The notes under the pieces are model-generated. The model did no database searches, was not told the origin of the DNA, and saw nothing but the letters and a program-made list of their open reading frames with translations. The position numbers were made by a program, and so were the translations under genes. From HGW-17 sp938004375 (GTDB lineage: Bacteria > Myxococcota_A > Polyangia > HGW-17), in NCBI GenBank assembly GCA_036802685.1, contig DAIRVS010000016.1, positions 1 through 48,036 of the forward strand: a stretch of DNA of 48,036 bases, written 5' to 3'. The first letter of the stretch is position 1; every line of letters begins with the position of its first letter. This document shows, piece after piece, positions 23,926 through 33,998 of this stretch.

Positions 23926-26472
23926 TTATAGAGTCGGCTCAAGGGAAACAAAGAAAATGTAGGGGTCCAGGCCGGCCTGTTCGCGCACCAGCGGGAAGCC
24001 CACCTGGAGGTTCAGCACGGCCTCGTACAGGCCGAACCAGAGACCGTGGATCCGGAAGGCGAACCCGGCGCCGGCGGCTGCGCGGGGATCCTCGTCCCAG
24101 GCGAGCTCGCGCCCCCCCGAGATCACGCCGGCGCCGGCGTAGAGTGCTCCCGAGAGGCGGGTGACGTAGACCAGGCCGCCCAGGGTCAGGTCCAGGCGGG
24201 GCAGCAGGACGTGGCGCAACTCGACGGCCCCCATGCCGTAGGCGCGGCCGGGATAGCGACCGGTGGCATAGCCCTGCACCATGCCCGGGCCGGTCAGGTG
24301 CAGGAGCTCGTCCTCGTGGTGGACGCTCCCCCACAGGAAACCGGCGCCGGCCTGGGCGGCGGCCGAGAGCCCCCAGGGGAGCCCGAAGTAGCGTGAGTAG
24401 ACGCCGGTCAGGCGGAACAGACGGGTGTCCCGCAGGGTATCGTCGTCCGGGAAGAACCAGGTGTATCGGCCCTCGAGAATACCCCAGCCTCCCCGGGTGG
24501 GGAACATGTGGTCCTCGCGGTCGTTGATGACCAGGCGCGAGAAGGCCGAGGTCGTGGTGGCGCGCGTCTCGGTGCCGGTGTCCGGGGAGACCAGCGGGTG
24601 GGTGCGCGCGGCCTCGAGGCCGGCGTCCCAGCGGTAAATCAGGCGCGTGTTCGAAACCCGCGGCCCGAAGTAGAACAGGTGAGCCAGGGCGAGGCCGGCG
24701 TCGAGGTACTCGGTGCGGCTGAACAGGATGTTGAGCCGTCGCCGCAGACTGTGACGCGGCAGGAAGTCGACGTCCACCACGAGCCGGGACCAGAACTCGG
24801 TGACGTTGAACAGGGCTTCGAAGCCCGAGAAGATGAAGCGCCAGCCGGGGTCGGGCCAGATGTTGTCGGCCTGGGGATAGAGAGGGCCGCGGCCCGGGGG
24901 CTCGAGGTGCCGTCCGTCGGGGTCGAGCTCCGCGCGCACCAGCCGCCGGGCGAGGCTCGCGCGCACGGTGTGGGACGTGCCGGTGAGCTCGACGCGCAGG
25001 CGTGTCTTCTCCCCCCCGCCGTCGGTGAGCTCGAGCTCCAGCGTGGTGGGCAGCGCTTTGCCCTGGCGCACCTCCAGCTCGTAGTGCCACAGCCCGTTGG
25101 TCCTCCCGGTGAGGCGCACGCGGCCGAGGGAGAGGCTCACCCGCTGGGGGTGGTCGACCCAGCGCTCGAAGAACCACTCCATGGACGCCCCGACGTGTCG
25201 GTCCAGGAGGCGGCGGAAGGCCAGCTTTCCCTCGCGGTGGCGATCGAGGATCGCGCGGGTCTCGAGGCTGCCGAACTGGTCCAGCAGGCGGTGGTAGACT
25301 TCCTCGCCGCGGGGGCGCCCGTTGTTCCAGCGGCGGAAGTCATCGCGAAACCGGTCGGCGTTGTGTGGGCCCGGCAGGTAGGCGTCCTGGAACTCCATGC
25401 GGGGGTTCTTGCGCATCACGTCGATCTGCGGGATCCACTCCAGCGGGCGCAAGAGGCCGTCCACGTTCTTCGGTCGGCTCAGGAAGGCGTGGGCGGACAA
25501 CAGCGGCACGAAGGCGAGGTCGTCGGGGCGCTCGAAGGGGAGCATGCGGTCGAGGAAGAGCGCCTCGGTGACGGTGAGGGCCAGTTTCTGCCGGTGGAAC
25601 GACTGGAAGTAGTCCAGATCGAAGATGCGCAGCGCCTGATGGGCCACCAGCAGGGCGCGGCCGGGCAACGCCATGGCCAGCTCCTCGCGGAGCTCGGCCT
25701 CGATGAGCACCACGGTCTGCCGTTGTTCCGGGAAGTTGCCGGCCACGAAGTCGCGTGCCAGCGCCAGCAGGTCTCCGGTGCGGTTGCCGGTGAGGAAGTC
25801 GGTCACGCTGCGCAGCGGTGAGAAGTGGTACAGGCACACCGGCGGCCGGCACGTGAGGCGGTAGCCCTCGCCGAAAATGACGGGGAAAAACGGGGCGAGA
25901 CCCTCGACCCGGGCGGTGCCCGTCTGCACGCCGGCGAGGAAGAACGGGCGGCGTCCGTGGCCCTTCAACCGAACCTCGTGTCGCCAGATGGGCGTGTCCA
26001 CTTCCTGTCCCGAAGGGATGGGCACCGGGTACCAGGGCGCGCCCAGCACGCAGCGATCGTCTATGCAGCCCATCGGGCCGTAGCGCACGGGCAGCTTCAC
26101 CTGGAAGCGCAGACGTAGTTCGCAGGCGGCGGGATCGTCTTTGGTGACCACCAGCCGGGCGCGGGAGGCGCCTTGGGCCGGCTTCCAGGCGAGTGACAGT
26201 TTCTGTCCGCCGCAGGACGCCTCGCGGAGCTCCAGGCGGCCCGCATCGAACCGGCGGGGGAAGACACGGAACTTGCTGATGTCGCTGATGCCGGCGGGGG
26301 GCTTCTCGAGGCGGTTGGGGTAGACCCAGAAGTCCTGGCGGGTCCCCGAGAAGCCGGGAAGCACCAGCTCACCGCGCAGGCGCTGGCCCGGTGCCGGGAG
26401 CTCGGCCTCCACGCGAAAGGTGGGCGCCGGCGGTGAAGCGGCGAGGAACCAGGCGAACAGCAGGTGCGGCAT
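23926..26472 (-). CDS. Secreted M1-aminopeptidase-like domain fused to an Omp85/D15-type beta-barrel
   Basis: The 848-residue protein has a short signal (LLFAWFLAAS). Residues ~18-525 resemble M1 peptidases in outline: a beta-rich N-terminal part, a helical middle (~230-440) ending MEWFFERWVDHP, and a C-terminal beta-sandwich closing with LVRAELDPDGRHLEP. No HExxH zinc site is visible, so a catalytic role is doubtful. From ~545 to the C-terminus are alternating amphipathic strands of an outer-membrane barrel, with NDREDHMFPTRGGW (650-663) and VQGYATGRYPGRAYG (732-746). The latter resembles the Omp85 loop-6 VRGY/F motif. The chain ends in a strand with a terminal Leu. It follows the propeller gene by 3 bp in an operon with HtrA. 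Possibly an export, assembly or binding device at the outer membrane. Confidence 0.7.
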   Translation of the reverse strand: MPHLLFAWFLAASPPAPTFRVEAELPAPGQRLRGELVLPGFSGTRQDFWVYPNRLEKPPAGISDISKFRVFPRRFDAGRLELREASCGGQKLSLAWKPAQGASRARLVVTKDDPAACELRLRFQVKLPVRYGPMGCIDDRCVLGAPWYPVPIPSGQEVDTPIWRHEVRLKGHGRRPFFLAGVQTGTARVEGLAPFFPVIFGEGYRLTCRPPVCLYHFSPLRSVTDFLTGNRTGDLLALARDFVAGNFPEQRQTVVLIEAELREELAMALPGRALLVAHQALRIFDLDYFQSFHRQKLALTVTEALFLDRMLPFERPDDLAFVPLLSAHAFLSRPKNVDGLLRPLEWIPQIDVMRKNPRMEFQDAYLPGPHNADRFRDDFRRWNNGRPRGEEVYHRLLDQFGSLETRAILDRHREGKLAFRRLLDRHVGASMEWFFERWVDHPQRVSLSLGRVRLTGRTNGLWHYELEVRQGKALPTTLELELTDGGGEKTRLRVELTGTSHTVRASLARRLVRAELDPDGRHLEPPGRGPLYPQADNIWPDPGWRFIFSGFEALFNVTEFWSRLVVDVDFLPRHSLRRRLNILFSRTEYLDAGLALAHLFYFGPRVSNTRLIYRWDAGLEAARTHPLVSPDTGTETRATTTSAFSRLVINDREDHMFPTRGGWGILEGRYTWFFPDDDTLRDTRLFRLTGVYSRYFGLPWGLSAAAQAGAGFLWGSVHHEDELLHLTGPGMVQGYATGRYPGRAYGMGAVELRHVLLPRLDLTLGGLVYVTRLSGALYAGAGVISGGRELAWDEDPRAAAGAGFAFRIHGLWFGLYEAVLNLQVGFPLVREQAGLDPYIFFVSLEPTL

Positions 26473-26475
26473 GTG

Positions 26476-27360
26476 TCAGGGCGTGTCGCCGAAGAGGAAC
26501 GGTCCTGCGGCGGTGAGCACGGCCCACCGTCCGGCGGTCAGGGGCACGGGGGAGCCGGGCAGAGCGGGTGATTCGAGCTTGAGCCGGCGGGTCTCGAGCC
26601 AGCGCACGCCGGCCTGGCGATACAGCACCACGGAGTTCGTGCCGACGATCAAGGCCAGGGTGCCCGAGGCGCCGACCGCCAGGCTGCGCGCCCCCGAGGC
26701 CTTGAACCGGTGGACCTGCGCCCCGGTGTCGCGCAGGGTGAGGATCTGGCCCTCGTCCGAGAGGGTGATCCAGGTGTCCCCCGGTCCGACCGCGAGATCG
26801 AGCAGGGAGCCCTTCCCGGGGAGCGTGCGGAGTTGCCGGTCGGCCTGGGAGAGCAGCCATACCCCACCGTCCCAGGACGCGGCGGCGAGCAGGCCTTCCT
26901 TTGGGGAGAGCAGCCGGGTGATCCAGGAGTTGGCCTCGAGGACTGTGGTGGCGTCCTTCAGTGTGGGCAGCCCGAAGCGGTGGACCCGCAGGGTGCGGCC
27001 GGCGGCATAGACATGGGATCCGGTGCAGACCAGGGCGTCGTAGACCATGCCCGGCACGCGGGTCTTCACCTGGCCGGCCGCATCGACCAGGGCCAGGCCG
27101 CCGTCGGCGGGGGCGACCACGGTCCCGCCGGCGTGCAGGCACAGGGCGCCGGCGGCGAAGGGCAGGGGCCACGAGGCGATCTGCGCGCCGTCGATGCCGA
27201 AGGTGGCGAGGCGGCTGGTCCCGCCGTCGGCGGGCACCAGGGCGACGAGGGTGGTCCCGCCGCCGGCGTCAGTCCGCCTCACGAGGGGTTGCGCGACGGT
27301 TGCGGTCGGCAGGGCGATCGCGAACAGGGTCCAGACGAGCAGCGAGGAGGTGTGACGCAT
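26476..27360 (-). CDS. Secreted beta-propeller-like protein
   Basis: The 294-residue protein starts MRHTSSLLVWTLFAIALP with a cleavable-type signal (cut near TVAQ). The rest is a run of short beta-strand repeats (GGTVVAPADGGLALVDAAG, GGVWLLSQADRQLRTLPG, LAVGASGTLALIVGT), which suggests a WD40/PQQ-like propeller of about five to six blades; no catalytic motif is seen. An in-frame GTG at 27369 overlaps the htrA stop and could give three more residues, so translational coupling is possible. It lies between HtrA and the barrel protein, and may be a periplasmic or surface partner of the barrel, in the way BamB serves BamA; that comparison is inference. Confidence 0.7.
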   Translation of the reverse strand: MRHTSSLLVWTLFAIALPTATVAQPLVRRTDAGGGTTLVALVPADGGTSRLATFGIDGAQIASWPLPFAAGALCLHAGGTVVAPADGGLALVDAAGQVKTRVPGMVYDALVCTGSHVYAAGRTLRVHRFGLPTLKDATTVLEANSWITRLLSPKEGLLAAASWDGGVWLLSQADRQLRTLPGKGSLLDLAVGPGDTWITLSDEGQILTLRDTGAQVHRFKASGARSLAVGASGTLALIVGTNSVVLYRQAGVRWLETRRLKLESPALPGSPVPLTAGRWAVLTAAGPFLFGDTP

Positions 27361-27365
27361 CACGG

Positions 27366-28807
<1,442 letters not shown>

Positions 28808-28811
<4 letters not shown>

Positions 28812-29197
28812 GGATTGTCTCCTCGGGGTTTCCGAGCTCTGGATTTTGGCGGCCGGCGCATCGCCGCAGCCGGCGGACCGTCTGCGGGCTGGGTCGCCTG
28901 CGCCTGGGATTTTTCGGGGGTTGGCTGCGGTGACCGGGGGGGGACGGGCATGGCCCGTTTCTCCGGTTCCATGGCCGTCGTGCCTGCGGGGACGGGCTCA
29001 CCTGAGAGGGCCCGGTGCGACTCGATCCAGGTCTCGAGCATCAGGGCGTTATCCGTCAGGGCTTTCTTCAGTTCCCGGCTCTCCGGGGTGGCCCAGATGG
29101 CGCGGATGTGACCGGCCAACGGCCTGGAGCCCAGTGGGACGAAAAAGACCACGAGCGCCAGGAACGAGAGAATGACCACCTTGATGAGTATGAACAT
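28808..29197 (-). CDS. Small membrane-anchored protein with Pro-rich tail
   Basis: A 129-residue protein with one hydrophobic segment at the N-terminus (MFILIKVVILSFLALVVFF), a short helical stretch (ATPESRELKKALTDNALMLE, ~36-55), then a Pro/Ala/Arg-rich, probably disordered tail. Its stop overlaps the htrA start (ATGA), so it is the first gene of a four-gene unit. No known family is recognised. It could be an adaptor or anchor for HtrA, but the sequence does not show how. No good ribosome site is obvious. Confidence 0.65.
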
Positions 29198-29362
29198 GGG
29201 CGACTCAATCCGACTGTCGTAATTCCGGAGTCCGGACCTCGACCGGAAAAACGAACCGCCGGGACGGTCCTTTTCATCCCGACGCCCTCCGGAAAAGGCA
29301 GTCTACTGCATGGCCGGGGGTCTTGGCAACGATGGAATGTAACGGGAAGGGCGTGGGCGTGG

Positions 29363-30691
29363 TCAGGGAGTGGAGATTTCCAGGATCGGGCGGTTCTGCA
29401 TCTGGATCAGGAAGAAGGTGCCGGTGCCCAGGGCGGCAACGCCGACGCCCACTGCGGTCCAGAACCACCACTGCTTCAACAGGGGGGCAGAGCCCTGGCA
29501 GGTCCCGGCCACGCACTTGCCGTCGCTGCAGTCGGCGTCGCTGTAGCATTTATTCTTGTCGGTAGACGCGGCCCCAAGGTCGAGAGCCGGCGCGGGCTGA
29601 AACAGCAGCGACTCGACCTGCGTCGCGATGGAGCCCGGCACGGCCGCCTGGCGGCGCACCCGCTTCTGCCAGCCGCCCGCCTTGGAGTTGTACCAGGAAA
29701 TTTCCGTCTCGTTGGCGGTGACGCGGAAGACGATGAGGTTGTCGACCCGGGCCTTGACCGCGAAGTCGGCGAGGGCGGAGGGGACGTTCGGCTTCTGGCG
29801 GAGGTGGGAGTCGAGCCCTCCGAGGAAGGTGTCCAGGTCTTTTTTGTTGGCCGCTGGCACCGGCGTGAAGTCGGCCACGGCCTTGTCGTTCTCGGGCACG
29901 ACCAACTTCACGGTGATGGGCTTGTACCCGAGCCGGGCCCACGTCAGGATGTGGGTTCCGGCGCTGATCTTCTCGATGTTCTTGGGGCCGGCGCCCACCC
30001 ACAGTCCGTTCAGGTAGAGGTGCCCGGGGACGGTGGAATTGATGATGATGGAGCTCGACCCGCGGCCGGGGCGCTCGATGGCCTGATTGAACAGGTTCCG
30101 GGTGGTCTCGTCCTCGAATGCCGCCTTGGGTAGCGGATAATTGGGGAACCAGTAGTTGGCGAGGCGGAAGCTGGTCTTGGCTTCCTCGGTCTGGGCGTCG
30201 AGCATCTGGGCAGCGCCCAGATACATGTAGGAGAGCACGATGCGCCGCCGCAGCGGGTATGAGAGACCGTACTTGGTGATGAGGGCGTCGAAGCCGTTGG
30301 CGGAGGCCTGGAGTTGTTTGATGGCGTCGGGGTACTCCTGCTCTTTGAACAGTTTGACGCCTTTCTTGTAGGGTTTCCCGTTGATGGCCTTGTACTCGTC
30401 GGCGGGGGGATCCTCGGCGTCATCCATCATCTGAATGGCGAAGACGGCTTCCTGGCCAATCAGGGACTTCAGGGTTTTGTAACTGAACTTGGCCAGATCC
30501 TTCCAGTACTCATCCGGGGACAGGATGATGACCATGTGGGTGCCGGGAGAGACCTTGGGCTTTGGCTTTGCCTGGCCGGAGCCCTCGTCGTCGCCCCCCT
30601 CGCCTTCGGAAGACTTCTGGGCGAGGCAAAGGGACGGGTTCAGGAGCACAAACAGGGAAAGAAACAGGGAAGACAGGATGATTCTTTTCAT
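29363..30691 (-). CDS. Secreted PEGA-domain protein with TPR-like helices and C-terminal membrane anchor
   Basis: The 442-residue protein has a signal peptide (IILSSLFLSLFVLLNPSLCLAQ), an acidic/Lys-Pro linker, helical TPR-like segments at ~108-205 (KKGVKLFKEQEYPDAIKQL) and a PEGA domain at ~213-275 (STVPGHLYLNGLWVG, then ISAGTHILTWARLGYKP). A further domain of unknown type covers ~285-370. Four Cys in CYSDADCSDGKC and a fifth in VAGTC (382-398) resemble a small disulfide motif frequent in myxobacterial surface proteins, and WWFWTAVGVGVAALGTGTFF (~408-427) is a membrane anchor. PEGA domains are thought to bind surface components. ATG 30691 is the signal-peptide start; the frame's upstream extension lacks a signal. 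It lies ~165 bp after the HtrA operon start, with its own start near the tRNA genes. Confidence 0.8.
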   Translation of the reverse strand: MKRIILSSLFLSLFVLLNPSLCLAQKSSEGEGGDDEGSGQAKPKPKVSPGTHMVIILSPDEYWKDLAKFSYKTLKSLIGQEAVFAIQMMDDAEDPPADEYKAINGKPYKKGVKLFKEQEYPDAIKQLQASANGFDALITKYGLSYPLRRRIVLSYMYLGAAQMLDAQTEEAKTSFRLANYWFPNYPLPKAAFEDETTRNLFNQAIERPGRGSSSIIINSTVPGHLYLNGLWVGAGPKNIEKISAGTHILTWARLGYKPITVKLVVPENDKAVADFTPVPAANKKDLDTFLGGLDSHLRQKPNVPSALADFAVKARVDNLIVFRVTANETEISWYNSKAGGWQKRVRRQAAVPGSIATQVESLLFQPAPALDLGAASTDKNKCYSDADCSDGKCVAGTCQGSAPLLKQWWFWTAVGVGVAALGTGTFFLIQMQNRPILEISTP

Positions 30692-30825
30692 GATGATCCA
30701 AAAAACCCACGGATTCTCATGGGATTTCAAGGCGCAATCTATCATGTGCCCGGGTGGCGATGCAAGCCATTTTTTTGGAGACAAGGCCGTAGCCATCGGA
30801 CAGGTTCTTCAGGATTTGGGATTTG

Positions 30826-30897
<72 letters not shown>

Positions 30898-30962
30898 ACG
30901 ACCGCCAGGTCTCAGGTACCTGTCAGGAGGATTCCGAAGAGGCCTCCTTGCGGCAGGAACGG

Positions 30963-30991
30963 TTTATAAGGGAACCGAAAAAACCTGTCAA
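30963..30991 (-). promoter_or_regulatory. Promoter for tRNA-Gly
   Basis: Minus-strand TTGACA (30986-30991), a 17 bp spacer and TATAAA (30963-30968). It lies ~65 bp upstream of the tRNA, leaving a leader to be removed by RNase P. Confidence 0.7.
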
Positions 30992-31038
30992 GCTGAAAAA
31001 CGGAAAAAATTTGGACCCGAAAAAATCCAAAAATATCG

Positions 31039-31067
31039 TTGACATCCCACCGGGAGGCCCTTATAAA
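31039..31067 (+). promoter_or_regulatory. Promoter for initiator tRNA
   Basis: TTGACA (31039-31044), a 17 bp spacer and TATAAA (31062-31067), ending 11 bp before the tRNA. With the tRNA-Gly promoter it forms a divergent pair of near-consensus elements in an AT-rich island. Confidence 0.75.
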
Positions 31068-31078
31068 CACGCTCGTGC

Positions 31079-31154
<76 letters not shown>

Positions 31155-31159
31155 TTTGG

Positions 31160-31192
31160 GCCGATCCGGATTTCCGGGTCGGCTTTTTTTTT
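31160..31192 (+). terminator. Intrinsic terminator after tRNA-fMet
   Basis: GCCGATCCGG and CCGGGTCGGC form a 10 bp stem with one G-U pair and a 4-base loop, followed by nine T. A textbook terminator whose T-run ends 4 bases before the assigned ATG of the next gene. Confidence 0.93.
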
Positions 31193-31196
31193 ACCC

Positions 31197-32966
31197 ATGA
31201 AGCCAACGGAACTCATCGCGCGAACCTCCGACCTCGTGGCCGCCGGGCTGCTGTCCGGGCCAGAGGCCTTCTCGGCGGAAGCCTGCTATCTCGACGTCAT
31301 CCTCGTCAGCGGCGATGCGATCGTCGATCATCCGTCGTTCGGGACGGCCATGGTGGCGCGGTATCTCGGGAGCCTGGGCCTGCTCGTCGGCGTGATCGCG
31401 CAGCCCGACTGGCGTGATCCCGGCTCGGTACGGATCCTGGGCCGTCCCCGCCTGTTCTTCGGGGTGTCCTCGGGCAACCTCGACAGCATGCTCCATCACT
31501 ACACGGCGGCGCGGAAGAAGCGCAGCGACGATCCCTACAGTCCCGGCGGGCGGGCGGGGCTGCGACCCAACCGCGCGGTCATCGTGTACGCCGGGCTGGT
31601 GCGCGCCGCCTATCGGGATGTGCCGCTGGTGATCGGCGGCATGGAGGCCTCCCTGCGCCGCATCGCGCACTACGACTACTGGGAGGACCGGGTGCGGCGC
31701 AGCATCCTTGTCGATGCGCGGGCGGATGTCCTCGTGTATGGGAACGCCGAGCGGGCGCTCGCCGGCCTGGTCGCCGCGCTGCGAGGCGGCGCGTCCCTGA
31801 CGGAACCGTACCTGGCCGGCACGGTCGTGGTGCGGGACCGCCTCCCGGCGGACGAGTTTCTCCTGCTGCCCTCGTACGAGGAGGTCTCGTCCGATCCGCG
31901 CGCCTTCGCGGTCATGACGCGGGACCTGCTCGCCGAGCTCGCCGCGCCGTCCCCGCGGACGATGGTGCAGCCGCACCAGGGCCGGTTCCTCTGGCACCTG
32001 CAGCCCGCTGCGCCGCTCACGACCGGAGAGCTCGATGCGCTGTACCGACTCCCCTTCACCCGACGGGTCCACTCCATGTATGGCCAGGAGCGCGTCCCGG
32101 CGCTCGAGACGGTGCGTCACTCGATCACGACGCACCGTGGTTGCTTCGGCGGCTGCTCCTTCTGCGCCCTGGCGTTGCACCAGGGCCTGATCGTCACCTC
32201 GCGCTCGGCCGAGTCGATCGTGGACGAGGCCCGTCGGCTGTCCGAGGCGGCGGACTTCGCAGGCACCATCACCGATGTCGGCGGTCCCTCCGCCAACATG
32301 TACGGCGCCTCCTGCGCACGGGCACCGGGCGGCCGGGGCTGCGCGCGGGCCTCGTGCCTGTACCCCCGGGTCTGCCCACAGCTGCGCGCGGACGCCGGAC
32401 CGTCCATCGGCTTGTGGTCGCTGCTGCGCAGGCTGCCGCGGGTCCGCCACGTGTTCGTGGCCTCCGGCATCCGCTTCGATCTGGCCAACCTGCATCCCGA
32501 GTACATCCGCGAGCTCGTGCTCCATCACACGGGGGGACACCTGAAGGTCGCCCCGGAGCACGTCTCGGACTCCGTGCTGAGGCGGATGCGCAAGCCGCCC
32601 AGACGGGAGTTCGAGCGGTTCCTGGAGTGGTTCACCCAGTTCCGACCCCCGAAGGTCTATCTGGTCCCCTACATGATGTCCTCGCACCCGGGGTGCACGG
32701 ATCGCGACATGACGGCGGCGGCGGACTTCCTGCGAGAGCATCGACTCGCGGTCGAGCAGGTGCAGGACTTCATCCCCATTCCGGGCACGCTCGCCGCCGC
32801 GATGTACCACAGCGGCTTGGACCCGGAGACCCTCGAGCCGGTGTTCGTCGAGAAGAGCGACGGCGGAAAACTCCGTCAGCGTCACGCGCTGGACAGGCCG
32901 GGGCAGGGCGCCGTTGGTTTCAAAAAGAGAATGTCGAAGGAGACCTCAGGAAAGAGGCCGCGCTAG
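31197..32966 (+). CDS. ygiQ: YgiQ-family radical SAM protein (UPF0313)
   Basis: A 589-residue cytoplasmic radical SAM protein of the conserved YgiQ family, whose reaction is still unknown. Family marks include YLDVILVSGDAIVDHPSFG near the N-terminus, the VIGGMEASLRRIAHYDYW segment, the cluster motif CFGGCSFC (Cys316, 320, 323), a Cys-containing DVGGPSANMYGASC region and the HLKVAPEHVSDSVL stretch. Length is normal, but the family's usual N-terminal TxxEM segment is not clear. The ATG follows a terminator T-run by only 4 bases, with no ribosome site visible, so the message may be leaderless, depend on read-through, or start elsewhere. Confidence 0.9.
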   Translation: MKPTELIARTSDLVAAGLLSGPEAFSAEACYLDVILVSGDAIVDHPSFGTAMVARYLGSLGLLVGVIAQPDWRDPGSVRILGRPRLFFGVSSGNLDSMLHHYTAARKKRSDDPYSPGGRAGLRPNRAVIVYAGLVRAAYRDVPLVIGGMEASLRRIAHYDYWEDRVRRSILVDARADVLVYGNAERALAGLVAALRGGASLTEPYLAGTVVVRDRLPADEFLLLPSYEEVSSDPRAFAVMTRDLLAELAAPSPRTMVQPHQGRFLWHLQPAAPLTTGELDALYRLPFTRRVHSMYGQERVPALETVRHSITTHRGCFGGCSFCALALHQGLIVTSRSAESIVDEARRLSEAADFAGTITDVGGPSANMYGASCARAPGGRGCARASCLYPRVCPQLRADAGPSIGLWSLLRRLPRVRHVFVASGIRFDLANLHPEYIRELVLHHTGGHLKVAPEHVSDSVLRRMRKPPRREFERFLEWFTQFRPPKVYLVPYMMSSHPGCTDRDMTAAADFLREHRLAVEQVQDFIPIPGTLAAAMYHSGLDPETLEPVFVEKSDGGKLRQRHALDRPGQGAVGFKKRMSKETSGKRPR

Positions 32967-32974
32967 CGGTTCAG

Positions 32975-33652
32975 TTAGCACTTCTTGCAGGGGGCCTTCT
33001 TCGGGGCGTCGGTTTTCGGGGCCTCGGGGGCGACGGGAGCCTTGACGTCCTTGGCGGGGGCGACCTTCTTCACGACGGGGGCCTTTTTCACGGGAGCGGC
33101 CTTCTTCGCGGGAGCGGCCTTCTTCGCGGGGGCGGCCTTCTTCGCGGGGGCGGCCTTCTTCGCGGGGGCGGCCTTCTTCGCAGGAGCGGCCTTCTTCGCA
33201 GGGGCCTTCTTCGCGGGGGCGGCCTTCTTCGCGGGGGCGGCCTTCTTCGCAGGGGCCTTCTTCGCGGGGGCGGCCTTGGCGGCAGGAGCCTTGGCTTCCT
33301 TGGTCACGGGAGCCTTGGGCTCCTTGGCCGGGGCGGCTTTGGCGGTTTTCGGGGTCTTGACGGTTTTGGTTTCGGTTTCTTTGTTCACAGCTTCCCTCAG
33401 TTCTTTCCCCACCTTGAAATAAGGCAGTTTCTTGGGTTGAACGAAAACGGATGATCCACTACGTGGGTTACGACCTGTATAGCCATTGTACTCGCGGACG
33501 GTGAAGCTGCCGAAGCCGCGGATCTCGACCCGGTCCTGGTGCACGAGACCTTCCGTGATTCCGTCGAAGACCGCATTGACGATGTGCTCGACACGGGAGC
33601 GCGGCTGGTCGTGCTTCTCGGCGAGTAACTGAATCAGTTCGGACTTCTTCAT
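32975..33652 (-). CDS. IHF/HU-family DNA-binding protein with histone-H1-like Lys/Ala/Pro tail
   Basis: Residues 1-90 are an HU/IHF fold: MKKSELIQLLAEKH, a dimer helix, and the DNA arm RGFGSFTVREYNGYTGRNPRSG, closer to IHF-beta. Such proteins bend and compact DNA. Residues 91-225 are a basic tail built of ~6-residue PAKKAA units encoded by ~18 bp repeats, like eukaryotic H1 and the tailed HU proteins of some bacteria, and likely bind DNA non-specifically. Unusually the chain ends APCKKC, two Cys that could form disulfides or bind metal. The start at 33652 matches the family N-terminus; the longer upstream frame is rejected. It converges on ygiQ with an 8 bp gap. Confidence 0.93.
   Translation of the reverse strand: MKKSELIQLLAEKHDQPRSRVEHIVNAVFDGITEGLVHQDRVEIRGFGSFTVREYNGYTGRNPRSGSSVFVQPKKLPYFKVGKELREAVNKETETKTVKTPKTAKAAPAKEPKAPVTKEAKAPAAKAAPAKKAPAKKAAPAKKAAPAKKAPAKKAAPAKKAAPAKKAAPAKKAAPAKKAAPAKKAAPVKKAPVVKKVAPAKDVKAPVAPEAPKTDAPKKAPCKKC
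33096..33276. repeat. Tandem ~18 bp repeat in the HU/IHF tail
   Basis: Roughly ten near-identical GCGGCCTTCTTCGCGGGG-type units, some shortened to 12-15 bp, encode the PAKKAA tail. All keep the frame, so unit gain or loss would change tail length without breaking the gene. Confidence 0.85.
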
Positions 33653-33754
33653 CGTGCAACCTCTGGACCCGCTCTGCCGGCAGCTCCTCCATCCGTGGAG
33701 GTGCCGCGACTGCATCACCGAAAACCGAAAGGATTTGTCGTCCTCATGGATTTG

Positions 33755-33782
33755 ACAATATGGGATTCAGAAAGATTGTCAA
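33755..33782 (-). promoter_or_regulatory. Promoter of the HU/IHF-like gene, inside an inverted repeat
   Basis: Minus-strand TTGACA (33777-33782), a 16 bp spacer and TATTGT (33755-33760), ~100 bp upstream of the ATG. TTGACAAT (33752-33759) and ATTGTCAA (33775-33782) form a perfect 8 bp inverted repeat covering the boxes, a possible operator. The rest of the 345 bp gap 33653-33998 holds no gene. Confidence 0.5.
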
Positions 33783-33921
33783 TCGGGTATTTTCAGTTTT
33801 TTTCCATGTTTTCAAGGAGGTAGAGGACTTGCGTGGAAGGGCTCCGGAATGCCCGGTAATGAAAAAAACATGCCTGAAAATAATCTATGATATCAATTAG
33901 TTACAAGACAGTCGAAAATTC

Positions 33922-33949
33922 GGCGTCCCCGTGGGGGGGCCGGTTTTTT
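33922..33949 (+). terminator. Hairpin plus T-run in the lipid-kinase leader
   Basis: GGCGTCCCC and GGGGGGGCC pair with one mismatch, followed after CGG by six T. It lies ~50 bp upstream of the lipid-kinase ATG on the same strand, so it may be an attenuator or end an upstream transcript. The imperfect stem and tiny loop limit confidence. Confidence 0.35.
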
Positions 33950-33998
33950 GCTTGTTTCGGATCTGCAAAGCGACTATTTTCAGGTCACGGAGGATCTC

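Noticed and set aside
33096..33276. Regular ~18 bp repeat that might be read as a CRISPR or iteron array
   Set aside because: Units are contiguous without unique spacers and encode the PAKKAA tail of the HU/IHF-like protein.
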